From JAJPKK01 sp963781195 (GTDB lineage Bacteria > Pseudomonadota > Alphaproteobacteria > Rhizobiales > Xanthobacteraceae): DNA of 64,000 bases. The DNA is taken from positions 62,001-126,000 of the forward strand of contig CAWAEZ010000008.1 of NCBI GenBank assembly GCA_963781195.1. The letters are read 5' to 3'. Each line of letters opens with the position of its first letter. Within the stretch, counting starts at the first letter, position 1. The position numbers and the translations under genes are program-made. The notes under the pieces are model-generated. The model was not told the origin of the DNA, made no database searches, and worked only from the letters and a program-made list of their open reading frames with translations. Shown in pieces: positions 32,618 through 40,651 of this stretch.

Positions 32618-33781
32618 ATGAAACGCAGCGCCGATCGCATCTTGACGACCCATGTCGGCAGCCTGCCGCGTCCGGAAGACCTGTTCGAAATGATGCTCGA
32701 CCGGATGGATGGCAAGCCGGTCGACGAGAAGGCCTACGAGGCGCGCGTACGCAGGGCCGTCGTCGACAGCGTGCGCCAGCAGGTCGACGCAGGTCTCGAC
32801 GTCGTCAGCGACGGCGAGATGGCAAAGCCGAGCTTCATCACTTATGCGGCGCAGCGTCTGGACGGACTGGAAAAGCGGGACGGGGCGCGGCCGAGCCCGT
32901 TTGCCGAATCCCGTGAGACGGCGGACTTTCCCGACTACTACCAATCGGCCGCCGCCGAGCAGGTGAGCGCCCGGCGCCGCCGCGCGCGCATGGTTTGCGC
33001 AGGCCCCATCAAATACAAGGGGCACGCCCAGCTCCAGGCCGACCTCGAAGCCTTGAAGCTGGCGCTCGCGGGCGTGGACGCGGCCGAGGCCTTCGTCCCG
33101 GCGATCGCGCCGTCCAACGTGGAGACGACGACGCCGAACGAATATTACAAGACCGCCGAGGAATACGTGTTCGCGATCGCCGCGGCCATGCACGTCGAAT
33201 ACAAGGCGATCGTGGATGCGGGGTTCGTGTTGCAGGTCGACGATCCGTTCCTCGTCACCTACTACATCACCCGCCCGGATCTGAGCATCGCGGATTGCCG
33301 CAAATGGGCGGAGCTGCGCGTTGAAGCGCTCAACGCCGCGCTGGCGGGTATTCCGCCCGACCGGGTCCGGTTTCACACCTGCTACAGCATCAACATGGGA
33401 CCGCGCGTCCACGACATGGAGCTCAAGGACATCATCGATATCATTCTGCAGGTTCGCGCCGGGGCCTATTCGTTCGAAGCCGCAAACCCCCGCCACGAGC
33501 ACGAGACGCAGGAGTGGAAGCGCGCCAAGCTTCCGGACGACAAGATCCTCATTCCCGGCGTGATCACCCAGTCGACCGTTCTGGTCGAGCATCCCGACCT
33601 GGTGGCGCAGCGGATTTGCCGCTTCGCCGAGGTCGTCGGCCGCGAACGTGTAATCGCTGGGGCCGACTGCGGCTTTGCGTCCTTCGCCGGGTCGAACGAG
33701 GTGCATCCTTCGATCGTCTGGGCGAAGTTCAAATCACTGGTCGACGGCGCGCGGCGGGCGAGCTCGCAGCTGTGGGCTTGA
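32618..33781 (+). CDS. MetE-like catalytic-domain protein, second copy
   Basis: This 387-residue stand-alone MetE C-terminal-type barrel begins 'ILTTHVGSLPRPEDLF'. Zn/thiol residues are His and Cys in 'RFHTCYSINMG' and Cys in 'GADCGFASF'. It differs clearly from the copy at 23194-24369 (for example 'CYSIN' against 'CWGSP') and belongs to another subgroup. It is likely a methyl or alkyl transferase of a catabolic pathway; folate or a corrinoid may be the acceptor. Its neighbour is an orphan ABC binding protein. Confidence 0.87.
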   Translation: MKRSADRILTTHVGSLPRPEDLFEMMLDRMDGKPVDEKAYEARVRRAVVDSVRQQVDAGLDVVSDGEMAKPSFITYAAQRLDGLEKRDGARPSPFAESRETADFPDYYQSAAAEQVSARRRRARMVCAGPIKYKGHAQLQADLEALKLALAGVDAAEAFVPAIAPSNVETTTPNEYYKTAEEYVFAIAAAMHVEYKAIVDAGFVLQVDDPFLVTYYITRPDLSIADCRKWAELRVEALNAALAGIPPDRVRFHTCYSINMGPRVHDMELKDIIDIILQVRAGAYSFEAANPRHEHETQEWKRAKLPDDKILIPGVITQSTVLVEHPDLVAQRICRFAEVVGRERVIAGADCGFASFAGSNEVHPSIVWAKFKSLVDGARRASSQLWA

Positions 33782-33956
33782 CGGCCCGCGATCAGGCGCC
33801 TCCTCCGACGCCGTTGCCGGCGCGACCTCGCGGCGGCGAAGGGGTCCGCCTATGCATGAATGCACGCCGCCGCGCGCTTCATGCCTTGGCGATCCGCCCA
33901 TGTTATATCTTGCTGCGGCGGTCCGGGCACGTGTCCGGGGCCCAACGGAGCATGCG

Positions 33957-34184
33957 ATGCCGCGTTACCTGTTTTGTCTGACCAATGGGCAGCAAGTGCT
34001 CGACAATCATGAGGGCGTCGACCTGCCGGGAGATGCGGCCGCCCTCACCAATGCGCTGGCGCTCGCGCGCGATCTCAACCACGGCGCGGCCATGCCGGGT
34101 TGGAACTGGGATGGATGGTTCGTGAAGATCATCAACGAGCAGGGGCGCGAGGTCGACCAGGTGCCGATCGCGGATGCCGGATAG
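33957..34184 (+). CDS. DUF6894-type small protein
   Basis: This 75-residue protein begins 'MPRYLFCLTNGQQVLDNHEGVDLPGDAAA', the usual DUF6894 opening ('MPRYFFHL.DG..D.EG.ELP'), and ends 'VKIINEQGREVDQVPI'. Function is unknown; these proteins are abundant in Bradyrhizobium-type genomes. CGGAG lies upstream of the ATG. It stands alone between a MetE-like gene and the autotransporter. Confidence 0.8.
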   Translation: MPRYLFCLTNGQQVLDNHEGVDLPGDAAALTNALALARDLNHGAAMPGWNWDGWFVKIINEQGREVDQVPIADAG

Positions 34185-34359
34185 CCGCCCGCACCGTCGC
34201 TCCTCGCTAAATGCGGCGCCCGCGAATTTTGCCCGACGGCTGTCTGAGGCCGAAAGCGATCCCGCATGCACCGCGCCATCGAGCGCCGGGAAAGCTTCGC
34301 GGGCGCAGAGGTCTTCCTCGACCCGTGCGCCCGCGAAATCGAAAGACGATCGTCGAAGC

Positions 34360-36300
34360 TCACCAGATGTAGCGAACCCGCGCCGTACCCGTGTACTTCT
34401 GCCCGTGCTCCGCGAATTCTCCGTCGAACCACGCGGCCACCGAAAATCCATAGTGAAGATCCATCTCCGCGCCGCCGGACGCGAGCAATGAATCATGGGC
34501 TGGTGCCGCGCCGGTCACGACGAAGCTCGGACCGGGCAGTGCCTGGAACATGGCGGTCATTTCCGGCTTCGACCATTCGTCATGGGCCCATGCGGCCCGG
34601 CTGCGCAACGTTACGAGGGCGCCGCTGGTGTCGACCGGCATCGTCCAGTCGAACCTGGCACCGGCCTCGCTGCGGGCGGTGTTGGCTGTCTGGGCGTTGT
34701 AGGCGAGCGCGAAGACCGGCGATCCGGAGGTGGCCTGCTCGCTGTAGGACGGCGAGTGATAGCTCTGCACCTGCCCGGCGGCATAAGGAGTGAAACCCCA
34801 CCCGCCGACCCAGCCGAACATGCGCGGAACTGCGAAGCGATACCCGCCCTCGATCCGGGCGCCGACGTCCTGGGCAGAGTAATCGGCGGTGGTGAAGTAA
34901 TCGCCGAGGCCGCTGGCCGGAACACTCACGTCGCGGTTGGTGGAAACGTGATGCCATGCATAGGCGACTGCGGCCGAGAAATAGGACGCGTAGAAGTGCG
35001 TCGAGGCGTACGCCGCCGCCTGCAACATTTCGCTTCTGCCGCCGCCGAGGCCTTGCGACAGGCCGAACTGGGTTTCTCCGCCGCCGAACGCGACGCCGGC
35101 CACCGTATCGGGGGTGAGCCGGTAGTCGACGCCGGCCACATAGCCGTAGTTGCTGATCGATCGGGTGTGACTTCCAACCCCGTTCGGATCGCCTTCGGCG
35201 CTGCTCTTGTCGCCGTAGGCTGCAGACCAGACACCCCAACGGCGGGGATCGGGCGTCGGCTCGAAGGGCTTCGCCTTCACGTACATGGCGGGACCACCAC
35301 GGTTCTCGTTGATCGGGCGTCCGACTTCCGAGAACGGGCTGATCACCAGCGACAGGAAGGAGTTCATCGATTGAGTTGCAGCTTGGGCTGCGCCGGTGGC
35401 TGCCTCTCCCGAAAGTTCCGTGAACGCGTTCGCGATTGCGGTCGACGATCCGAACATGAGGAGATTTAGGAATGCTCCCGGCAGCGTGCTGCCGCCGGCG
35501 AGATACGCATCGATCGCATTTCCGACCGCACGCTGGTTGCCGGTCGCCCAGGCCGGCAACGCGCCCGTTGCGGTCATTCCCCCGCCCCCGCTCATCGCGG
35601 TGCAGACCGAGATGACATTGTTATCCAGGGTGACTGCACCATTCAGGGCCAAGGCAGCACCGCAGTTGATCGTAGCGGCGGTATCGAGCGTGATGCTCGT
35701 CAGTGCGATGATGTCACCGACGAATGATGTCGAGGTGCCGAGCGTCGCGGAACTTCCGACCCGGAAGAACACGTGGCTGCCTTGAGCGCCGTTTTCCAAC
35801 ACGACGTTCGAGGCGCTCGCGGTGGTCAGCGTGCTCCCGACGTTGACGATGAACACCGCGTTAGGGTTACCCTGCGCATTCAGCGTGAGCGTACCCGTCA
35901 ACTGGGCGGATGTATTGAAACCGTAGACGCCCGCGATGAGCGTTTTTCCGCCCAGGTCCTGACCTGTCAGGTTCGTCGTGATGGGGGTGCTCGACAGGAC
36001 GTTGTAGGCGGTCAAGGCATCGGCTTCGGCCTGTTGCGCGACCGCGTCGGCCATGTGGATCGAATACGGGGTTACAACGATCCCGGGGGGAAACCCGGTG
36101 ACTGCGTTGCTTGGCCAAACGCCGACATCGCCATTGATCACGGAAGGGCCCGTGTTGGTGACCGCTGAACCGGCAAGCACCGCGAACGTCCCCGCTGTCC
36201 CCAGCGATGGCGCTTGGGCATAACTGGAAGAAGGGGCGAGGGCCAGCAGGCCGAGGCCGGCAAAACCACCGGCCAAAGCGCGGGAATATCGCATCTTCAT
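34360..36300 (-). CDS. Autotransporter with ice-binding-like (DUF3494) passenger
   Basis: This is a surface protein of about 646 residues. It has a signal peptide (about 1-28, ending 'SSYAQA'); residues 30-235 match the DUF3494 ice-binding-like beta-solenoid ('LGTAGTFAVLAGSAVTNTG', 'INGDVGVWPS', 'GVYGFNTSAQLTGTLTLNAQG', 'VFFRVGSSATLGT'); a linker follows; and the last 270 or so residues form a predicted outer-membrane autotransporter barrel ('WGVWSAAYGDKSS', 'VAGVDYRLTPDTVAGVAFGG') ending 'RVRYIW', an aromatic terminus typical of BamA recognition. DUF3494 domains bind ice in cold-adapted microbes, but many act as adhesins. An in-frame upstream start would add 37 residues without a signal and is rejected. 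Confidence 0.85.
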   Translation of the reverse strand: MKMRYSRALAGGFAGLGLLALAPSSSYAQAPSLGTAGTFAVLAGSAVTNTGPSVINGDVGVWPSNAVTGFPPGIVVTPYSIHMADAVAQQAEADALTAYNVLSSTPITTNLTGQDLGGKTLIAGVYGFNTSAQLTGTLTLNAQGNPNAVFIVNVGSTLTTASASNVVLENGAQGSHVFFRVGSSATLGTSTSFVGDIIALTSITLDTAATINCGAALALNGAVTLDNNVISVCTAMSGGGGMTATGALPAWATGNQRAVGNAIDAYLAGGSTLPGAFLNLLMFGSSTAIANAFTELSGEAATGAAQAATQSMNSFLSLVISPFSEVGRPINENRGGPAMYVKAKPFEPTPDPRRWGVWSAAYGDKSSAEGDPNGVGSHTRSISNYGYVAGVDYRLTPDTVAGVAFGGGETQFGLSQGLGGGRSEMLQAAAYASTHFYASYFSAAVAYAWHHVSTNRDVSVPASGLGDYFTTADYSAQDVGARIEGGYRFAVPRMFGWVGGWGFTPYAAGQVQSYHSPSYSEQATSGSPVFALAYNAQTANTARSEAGARFDWTMPVDTSGALVTLRSRAAWAHDEWSKPEMTAMFQALPGPSFVVTGAAPAHDSLLASGGAEMDLHYGFSVAAWFDGEFAEHGQKYTGTARVRYIW

Positions 36301-36629
36301 GCGCCCGCAAGAATGTTTTTCCGCGCCGGTGCGCCCCCGACTGGGCGTGCAAATACGCGAAGAAAAGGCAACGCAAAACGGCCGCGAAACAGCGGATAAT
36401 TTCGTATTCATTTTAGCCCCCCACTACCCCAACGGCCTCAGGATAACCAATTCGAGGTCACAAAAAAACCTCGTAGGACTACGGGGAAATAGGGGAAATG
36501 AACTCGGATTTTACGCGAAGCGCGCGCGCGATCCCAGCGAATCGGATCGCCCACCAGAATGCCCGGGCATTTTTCGCGTCATCCGTCCGAAGTCCGCGAC
36601 GTTCGAGTGGGGTGCTCTGCCGAGGGTCG
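36301..36629. other. Intergenic region upstream of the autotransporter gene
   Basis: The region is 329 bp, lower in GC around 36395-36475 (AAAA and TTTT runs), consistent with the promoter of the leftward autotransporter gene. A GCGCGCGCG run lies near 36521. No gene is recognised. Confidence 0.4.
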
Positions 36630-36908
36630 TTAATCCGGGCTCATCGCAATGCGGACGAGATCGGCAGCGTTCTTGGCACCCAGCTTCTTCATGATATGTG
36701 CCCGATGAAATTCAACGGTACGTGGGCTGATGCCGAGTATCCGGCCAATTTCCTTATTTGAGTCGCCGACCAGGATCTGCGTGAGCACGACGACTTCTTG
36801 CCGAGTCAGCGCCCGCCGGTCGGACGATGCATTCGACGAAGGGGGCGTTTCGGCGACGTTCGACAGAGCCGGCGAGACGTTCGACGTCTCGGGCTGCACT
36901 TGCTTCAT
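36630..36908 (-). CDS. Stand-alone LuxR-type helix-turn-helix protein
   Basis: This 92-residue protein has a GerE/LuxR DNA-binding domain at residues 33-88 ('LTRQEVVVLTQILVGDSNKEIGRILGISPRTVEFHRAHIMKKLGAKNAADLVR'-type pattern with the 'NKEIGRIL..SPRTVEFHR' core). No receiver or ligand domain is present; the first 30 residues are polar and Ser/Pro-rich. Family members of this size (GerE-like) act as autonomous regulators. It lies between the autotransporter gene (same strand) and the rightward sigma-factor operon, so it may regulate either. Confidence 0.88.
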   Translation of the reverse strand: MKQVQPETSNVSPALSNVAETPPSSNASSDRRALTRQEVVVLTQILVGDSNKEIGRILGISPRTVEFHRAHIMKKLGAKNAADLVRIAMSPD

Positions 36909-37363
36909 TGAACATCCTTCGGCTCGAACCCGCCCCCATTTGGAGCAGAATCCAAGCGATTGGCTGTGATGAACCGTAAGGGTGGCGTTTACGGGGACAG
37001 TGAGCAGCGGAAGGGAAATTATCCGTATCCGCTGACGCCGAGTACAGTTCGGGCGTCCTGAGTATGCGGCCCGGAACTGTCCGGGACTTGCGTGCAGCGA
37101 CCTAAAGTGCAGTGACGCTTCGAAACAAATTCTTCGAGCAGTTCTGCGAGTTTGCGCGTTCGTCTATAACTAAAGTAGTTATCGAACATGGTCTTGACAA
37201 GGCCGATACGGCGAAACGACCGGGTATTTCGGTGGCGCGGCGAAGCGGCCTCTCACTTCGTGCGCACATGGAGCGCACAGAGGGCGCATTGGGCCTCATG
37301 GTGACGGCAGCGCTCGATCGTGTCACAACTTTCGCCGTGAAAGGCACGATCGGACCGACACGC
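36909..37363. promoter_or_regulatory. Divergent region before the ECF sigma operon
   Basis: About 455 bp separate the LuxR-type gene from the chosen sigma-factor start. An inverted repeat at 37161-37187 (separate entry) and a TTGACA at 37194-37199 suggest regulatory use. The sigma reading frame is open from 37112, but the upstream translation shows no sigma-factor homology, so I treat it as leader. Confidence 0.45.
37159..37187. promoter_or_regulatory. Inverted repeat upstream of ECF sigma gene
   Basis: ATAACTA (37166-37172), AAG, TAGTTAT (37176-37182) is a perfect palindrome, framed by GTTCG on the left and CGAAC on the right with a 3-nt bulge. The A/T-rich arms stand out in GC-rich surroundings. 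It lies about 180 bp before the chosen start and 7 bp before a TTGACA (37194-37199). It is probably an operator; the binding protein is unknown. Confidence 0.5.
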
Positions 37364-37924
37364 GTGAACGAAGAGGATGCCGCCCGGCGGGAACTCGTGG
37401 CTGCGCTCGCGCGCGTGGCCGCGGGCGACCGTTCGGCACTGCGGCTCGTCTACGAGGACACGTCGGCGAAACTATTCGGGGTGTGCCTTCGTATCTTGGG
37501 CGACAACGCGGAAGCCGAGGACGTGCTGCAGGACGTTTACCTCACGATCTGGCGTCGCGCCGCCACGTTCGATCCCACTCGGGCAAGCCCGATCACCTGG
37601 CTGGTGGCGATCGCGCGCAATCGATCGATCGACCGCCTGCGGGCGGGCGCGAGGACGCGCCGGATGCAGCCGCTCGACGACGCCATGGAGGTGAGCGACC
37701 CCGCACCCGGTGCGCGCGAACAGGTCGAGAGCTCGCAGCAGCGCCTGCGGCTCATGAATTGCCTCAGCGAACTCGAGGAACGCCACGCCACTGCGATCCG
37801 CGCGGCGTTCCTGGATGGCGCGACCTATGAGATGCTGGCCGAACGGATGAGCGTGCCGCTTGGAACGATGAAGACCTGGGTTCGCCGCAGCCTGATCAAG
37901 CTGAGGGCCTGTCTGGAGCGATGA
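37364..37924 (+). CDS. ECF-type RNA polymerase sigma factor
   Basis: This protein of about 186 residues has region 2 'LVYEDTSAKLFGVCLRILGDNAEAEDVLQDVYLTIWRR' in pieces around residues 25-65 and region 4 'LEERHATAIRAAFLDGATYEMLAERM' with the HTH 'VPLGTMKTWVRRSLIKLR'. It resembles the SigK/RskA-linked group (ECF19-like). GTG at 37364 places region 2 at the usual distance; ATGs at 37268 and 37298 are alternatives. The stop overlaps the anti-sigma start (ATGA at 37921), and fasciclin and DoxX genes follow, so the module probably senses envelope or redox stress. Confidence 0.9.
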   Translation: MNEEDAARRELVAALARVAAGDRSALRLVYEDTSAKLFGVCLRILGDNAEAEDVLQDVYLTIWRRAATFDPTRASPITWLVAIARNRSIDRLRAGARTRRMQPLDDAMEVSDPAPGAREQVESSQQRLRLMNCLSELEERHATAIRAAFLDGATYEMLAERMSVPLGTMKTWVRRSLIKLRACLER

Positions 37925-38631
37925 CCGACGAGCGCACCACCGCGCCGCAAGACATCCCGCCGGTCGCGGCGGAATATGTGCTGGGCGTATTGAGCGCACA
38001 GGAACGCCGCGACTTCGCGCTGCGGCTTGCACAGGACCCGGCACTGGCCCGCGAGGTCGAGGTGTGGGAGGAGCGGTTGGGCGGCTTGGCTTTGGAGGTC
38101 AGGCCGGTCGCTCCGCCACCCGGCGTGTGGGGCCGCATCGAGGCCGCGGTCGCGGCCCCCGACCGCAGTCCCTCCGGGTGGCGCGGCCTTTGGCAAAATC
38201 TCGACTTCTGGCGCTGGGCTGCAATGGGGTCGGCGGCGGTAGCCGCCGCAAGCCTTGTCGCGCTCATCTACGTGGATCACACGCCTGCGCTGGACCAGCC
38301 GCTGATCGCGAGGCTCGACGGCGGCGGCGGGCAGGCCGGCTTCGTTGCCGCGATCGATCCCGCGCGCAACGGCCTTACCATCGTGCCGGCGTCCGTCACC
38401 GACGTGAATCAGCGCGTGCTGGAGTTGTGGCTGATCGCGCCCGGCGACCAGCCGCGTTCGCTCGGCCTGATCGAGCCGGGACGCACGGTCCATATCAACC
38501 TTCCCGCCGATCTGGTCCGGCGCGTCGGCGTCGACGCCACGCTGGCCGTCTCGCTCGAGCCACCGGGCGGCTCGCCGACCGGCTTGCCGACCGGGCCGGT
38601 GATTGCGAACGGCCGGCTCACAAACCTGTGA
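37921..38631 (+). CDS. Anti-sigma factor, RskA-like membrane protein
   Basis: This 236-residue protein has an N-terminal cytoplasmic zinc-less anti-sigma helix bundle ('AAEYVLGVLSAQERRDFALRL', 'VEVWEERLGGLA'), one membrane helix around residues 98-118 and a periplasmic C-terminal RskA domain ('VNQRVLELWLIAPGDQPRSLGLI'). It should hold the preceding sigma factor inactive until a signal triggers proteolysis. The start overlaps the sigma stop, giving 1:1 translation. The HxxxCxxC zinc motif of many ECF anti-sigmas is absent, which fits the RskA class. Confidence 0.9.
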   Translation: MTDERTTAPQDIPPVAAEYVLGVLSAQERRDFALRLAQDPALAREVEVWEERLGGLALEVRPVAPPPGVWGRIEAAVAAPDRSPSGWRGLWQNLDFWRWAAMGSAAVAAASLVALIYVDHTPALDQPLIARLDGGGGQAGFVAAIDPARNGLTIVPASVTDVNQRVLELWLIAPGDQPRSLGLIEPGRTVHINLPADLVRRVGVDATLAVSLEPPGGSPTGLPTGPVIANGRLTNL

Positions 38632-38722
38632 TGCTGTCGCCTGCATCCTGGCGACGTCCCTCTCCGTAGCTCACGCGGCGACCCCATCATGGGGGAGCGA
38701 CGCCAAACTTCTGGAGAAGACC

Positions 38723-39307
38723 ATGAGCTATTCACGATCGACCGCGCTGGCCGCCATCGTCGCCGCCGGCTTTGCCATTGCCACGGTGGCCGTCGCGCCG
38801 ACGATTGCGCAGCCGAGCGGCGAGAAGACCGTCACGGTCGGCGGATCGCCGATGTATCCGAGCAAGAACATCATCGAGAATGCCGTCAAATCGAAGGATC
38901 ACACCACCCTCGTCGCCGCGGTGAAGGCCGCTGGCCTCGTCGACACGCTGTCCGGGCCGGGGCCTTTCACCGTATTTGCGCCGACCAACGAAGCTTTCGA
39001 GCGGCTGCCGAAAGGCACGGTCGATTCGCTTCTGAAGCCGGAAAACAAGGACAAGCTCGTCAAGATCCTGACCTATCACGTGGTCGCCGCCAACGCGATG
39101 TCGGACGCCATCGGCAAGATGATCAAGGATGACGGCGGCAAGCACACCATCACGACGGTATCCGGCGGCAAGCTCGTCGCGATGATGAAGGGCAACAAGA
39201 TCGAGCTCGAGGATGAGAACGGCGGCATCGCGACCGTGACGATCGCGAACGTCAGGCAATCCAACGGCGTGATCCACGTCATCGATCACGTGCTGCTCCC
39301 GAAGTAG
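38723..39307 (+). CDS. Fasciclin (FAS1) domain secreted protein
   Basis: This 194-residue exported protein has a signal peptide (about 1-30, ending 'PTIAQP') and one FAS1 domain with H1 'GPFTVFAPTNEAF' and H2 'VIHVIDHVLLPK'. FAS1 proteins mediate adhesion or act as periplasmic lipid-associated proteins. GGAGAAGA precedes the ATG. It lies 91 bp after the anti-sigma gene, a pairing seen in alphaproteobacteria, so it is likely a target of the sigma factor. Confidence 0.9.
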   Translation: MSYSRSTALAAIVAAGFAIATVAVAPTIAQPSGEKTVTVGGSPMYPSKNIIENAVKSKDHTTLVAAVKAAGLVDTLSGPGPFTVFAPTNEAFERLPKGTVDSLLKPENKDKLVKILTYHVVAANAMSDAIGKMIKDDGGKHTITTVSGGKLVAMMKGNKIELEDENGGIATVTIANVRQSNGVIHVIDHVLLPK

Positions 39308-39399
39308 GCCCTGCTCTCTTCCTCCCGGGCAGGGACCGGGCGGGGGCCATCGCCGGCGTGAACTGCGCGTTGGCCCCCGACCTCCGCAGCTCCACATCT

Positions 39400-39446
39400 G
39401 CGCAACTCCGAGACCTGCTCCCAGACCACGCAACTCCCCGACCTGC
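39400..39446. repeat. Imperfect 18-bp direct repeat between fasciclin and DoxX genes
   Basis: CGCAACTCCGAGACCTGC (39400-39417) recurs as CGCAACTCCCCGACCTGC (39429-39446), with two differences and a 29-bp period. Function is unknown. Confidence 0.6.
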
Positions 39447-39501
39447 GCGACCGTTGAGTTCGAGAGAGCCGTCTGACGCCAAACGAGAGCGTGCCACCGA
39501 C

Positions 39502-39939
39502 ATGATCAAAGCGGACGAGATCCCTTCTTGCACGCGCGCCGGGATGCGATGGGCGATGGCGGCGTTCTATCTTGCCGCCGGGATCGTTCATCTCGCCGCG
39601 CCTGACCGCTTCCTGCCGATCGTGCCGAGCTTTGTTCCGATGCCGCATGAGGTCGTGCTGGCGACGGGGGCCTGCGAGATCGCAGGAAGCGCGGCGTTGC
39701 TGACGCGGCGGCTGCGGCGGCTCGCCGGCGTGATGCTGGCGCTCTATGCGGTGTGCGTGTTCCCGGCCAACATCAAGCATGCCGTCGAGGGAATTCACGT
39801 TCCGCCGCTACCCGACAGCTGGTGGTATCACGGGCCGCGACTCGTCATGCAGCCGGTGCTGGTGTGGTGGGCGCTGTTTTGTTCCGACGTCATCGACTGG
39901 CCGTGGAGGAGGCGTCGCAAGTCGCGTGCGATCACGTAA
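39502..39939 (+). CDS. DoxX-like membrane protein
   Basis: This 145-residue inner-membrane protein has about four helices. It contains 'MRWAMAAFYLAAGIVHLAAPDRFL', 'GACEIAGSAALL' and 'ANIKHAVEGIHVP', as in DoxX/DUF417-related proteins of alphaproteobacteria. The family is linked to redox and thiol stress in some bacteria. It lies 194 bp downstream of the fasciclin gene on the same strand and may belong to the same sigma regulon; the gap leaves room for its own promoter. Confidence 0.82.
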   Translation: MIKADEIPSCTRAGMRWAMAAFYLAAGIVHLAAPDRFLPIVPSFVPMPHEVVLATGACEIAGSAALLTRRLRRLAGVMLALYAVCVFPANIKHAVEGIHVPPLPDSWWYHGPRLVMQPVLVWWALFCSDVIDWPWRRRRKSRAIT

Positions 39940-40205
39940 GCAGCGACGGCCGGTGCGCCGCGATGACGGAGCAAGGGGCCGGGTGACGTCTCGCCGGCGT
40001 TTTGTCGGGTACCTAACTTGACTAATCCGCATGGCAGGTCCATATACACAGCATCGATACTTGGCCGAACGACTGGGCCGCTTCGCCTGCGCTGATGGGC
40101 GTGCACGTTTCAGACATTTCTCCAAAATCGACAAATCGGGAAAAGGTCCGCGAAACATTCGCGTGCCAACGCCCACGTGTGCACCGCTAGCGAAAGGATA
40201 TTCTC

Positions 40206-40415
40206 ATGAGTTCGGGCACTGTAAAGTGGTTTAACAGCCAAAAAGGCTTTGGCTTCATCCAGCCGGATGACGGCGGCAAGGATGTGTTCGTTCACATCAG
40301 TGCGGTCGAGCGTGCCGGTCTGGGTTCCCTCAACGAGGGACAGAAGCTTCAGTTCGAGGTCGTTGCAGACCGTCGGACCGGCAAGTCTTCGGCTGACAAA
40401 CTGCGCGTCGACTGA
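40206..40415 (+). CDS. Cold-shock protein (CspA family), copy 1
   Basis: This 69-residue single cold-shock domain has RNP1 'KGFGFIQ' and RNP2 'DVFVHIS'; it binds single-stranded nucleic acid and acts as an RNA chaperone. GAAAGGATATTCTC precedes the ATG. The roughly 180-bp region upstream may hold a structured leader, as for cold-regulated csp genes, but I could not fold it. Another copy lies at 46153-46356. The next gene is a fatty-acid desaturase, a classical cold-response partner. Confidence 0.95.
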   Translation: MSSGTVKWFNSQKGFGFIQPDDGGKDVFVHISAVERAGLGSLNEGQKLQFEVVADRRTGKSSADKLRVD

Positions 40416-40651
40416 TCGACTGATCGGTCGCGCTCGAATCCCGCCGCCTTGACCACGGATGTACTGGCAGGGCGCGCGATTCACGAGGGGCCGCGCCGGA
40501 AACTGCCGGTGCGGACCCTTCACTTCCGACGCGGACGAGGTCTCGGCCGAGATACTCCCGGCAAGGCTCAGTCCCGATACGACTGCTGATCTTACCTGCG
40601 ACACGCGCAGCGGCGGCCCGCAATGAATGCGGTATTTCAGCCTCCCGCGCG

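Noticed and set aside
36301..36411. Longer start for the autotransporter at 36411
   Set aside because: It would place 37 polar residues before the signal peptide; the Met at 36300 gives a normal leader.
37112..37363. N-terminal extension of the ECF sigma factor
   Set aside because: About 84 extra residues lack sigma homology and include an operator-like palindrome; normal ECF length is reached from 37364.
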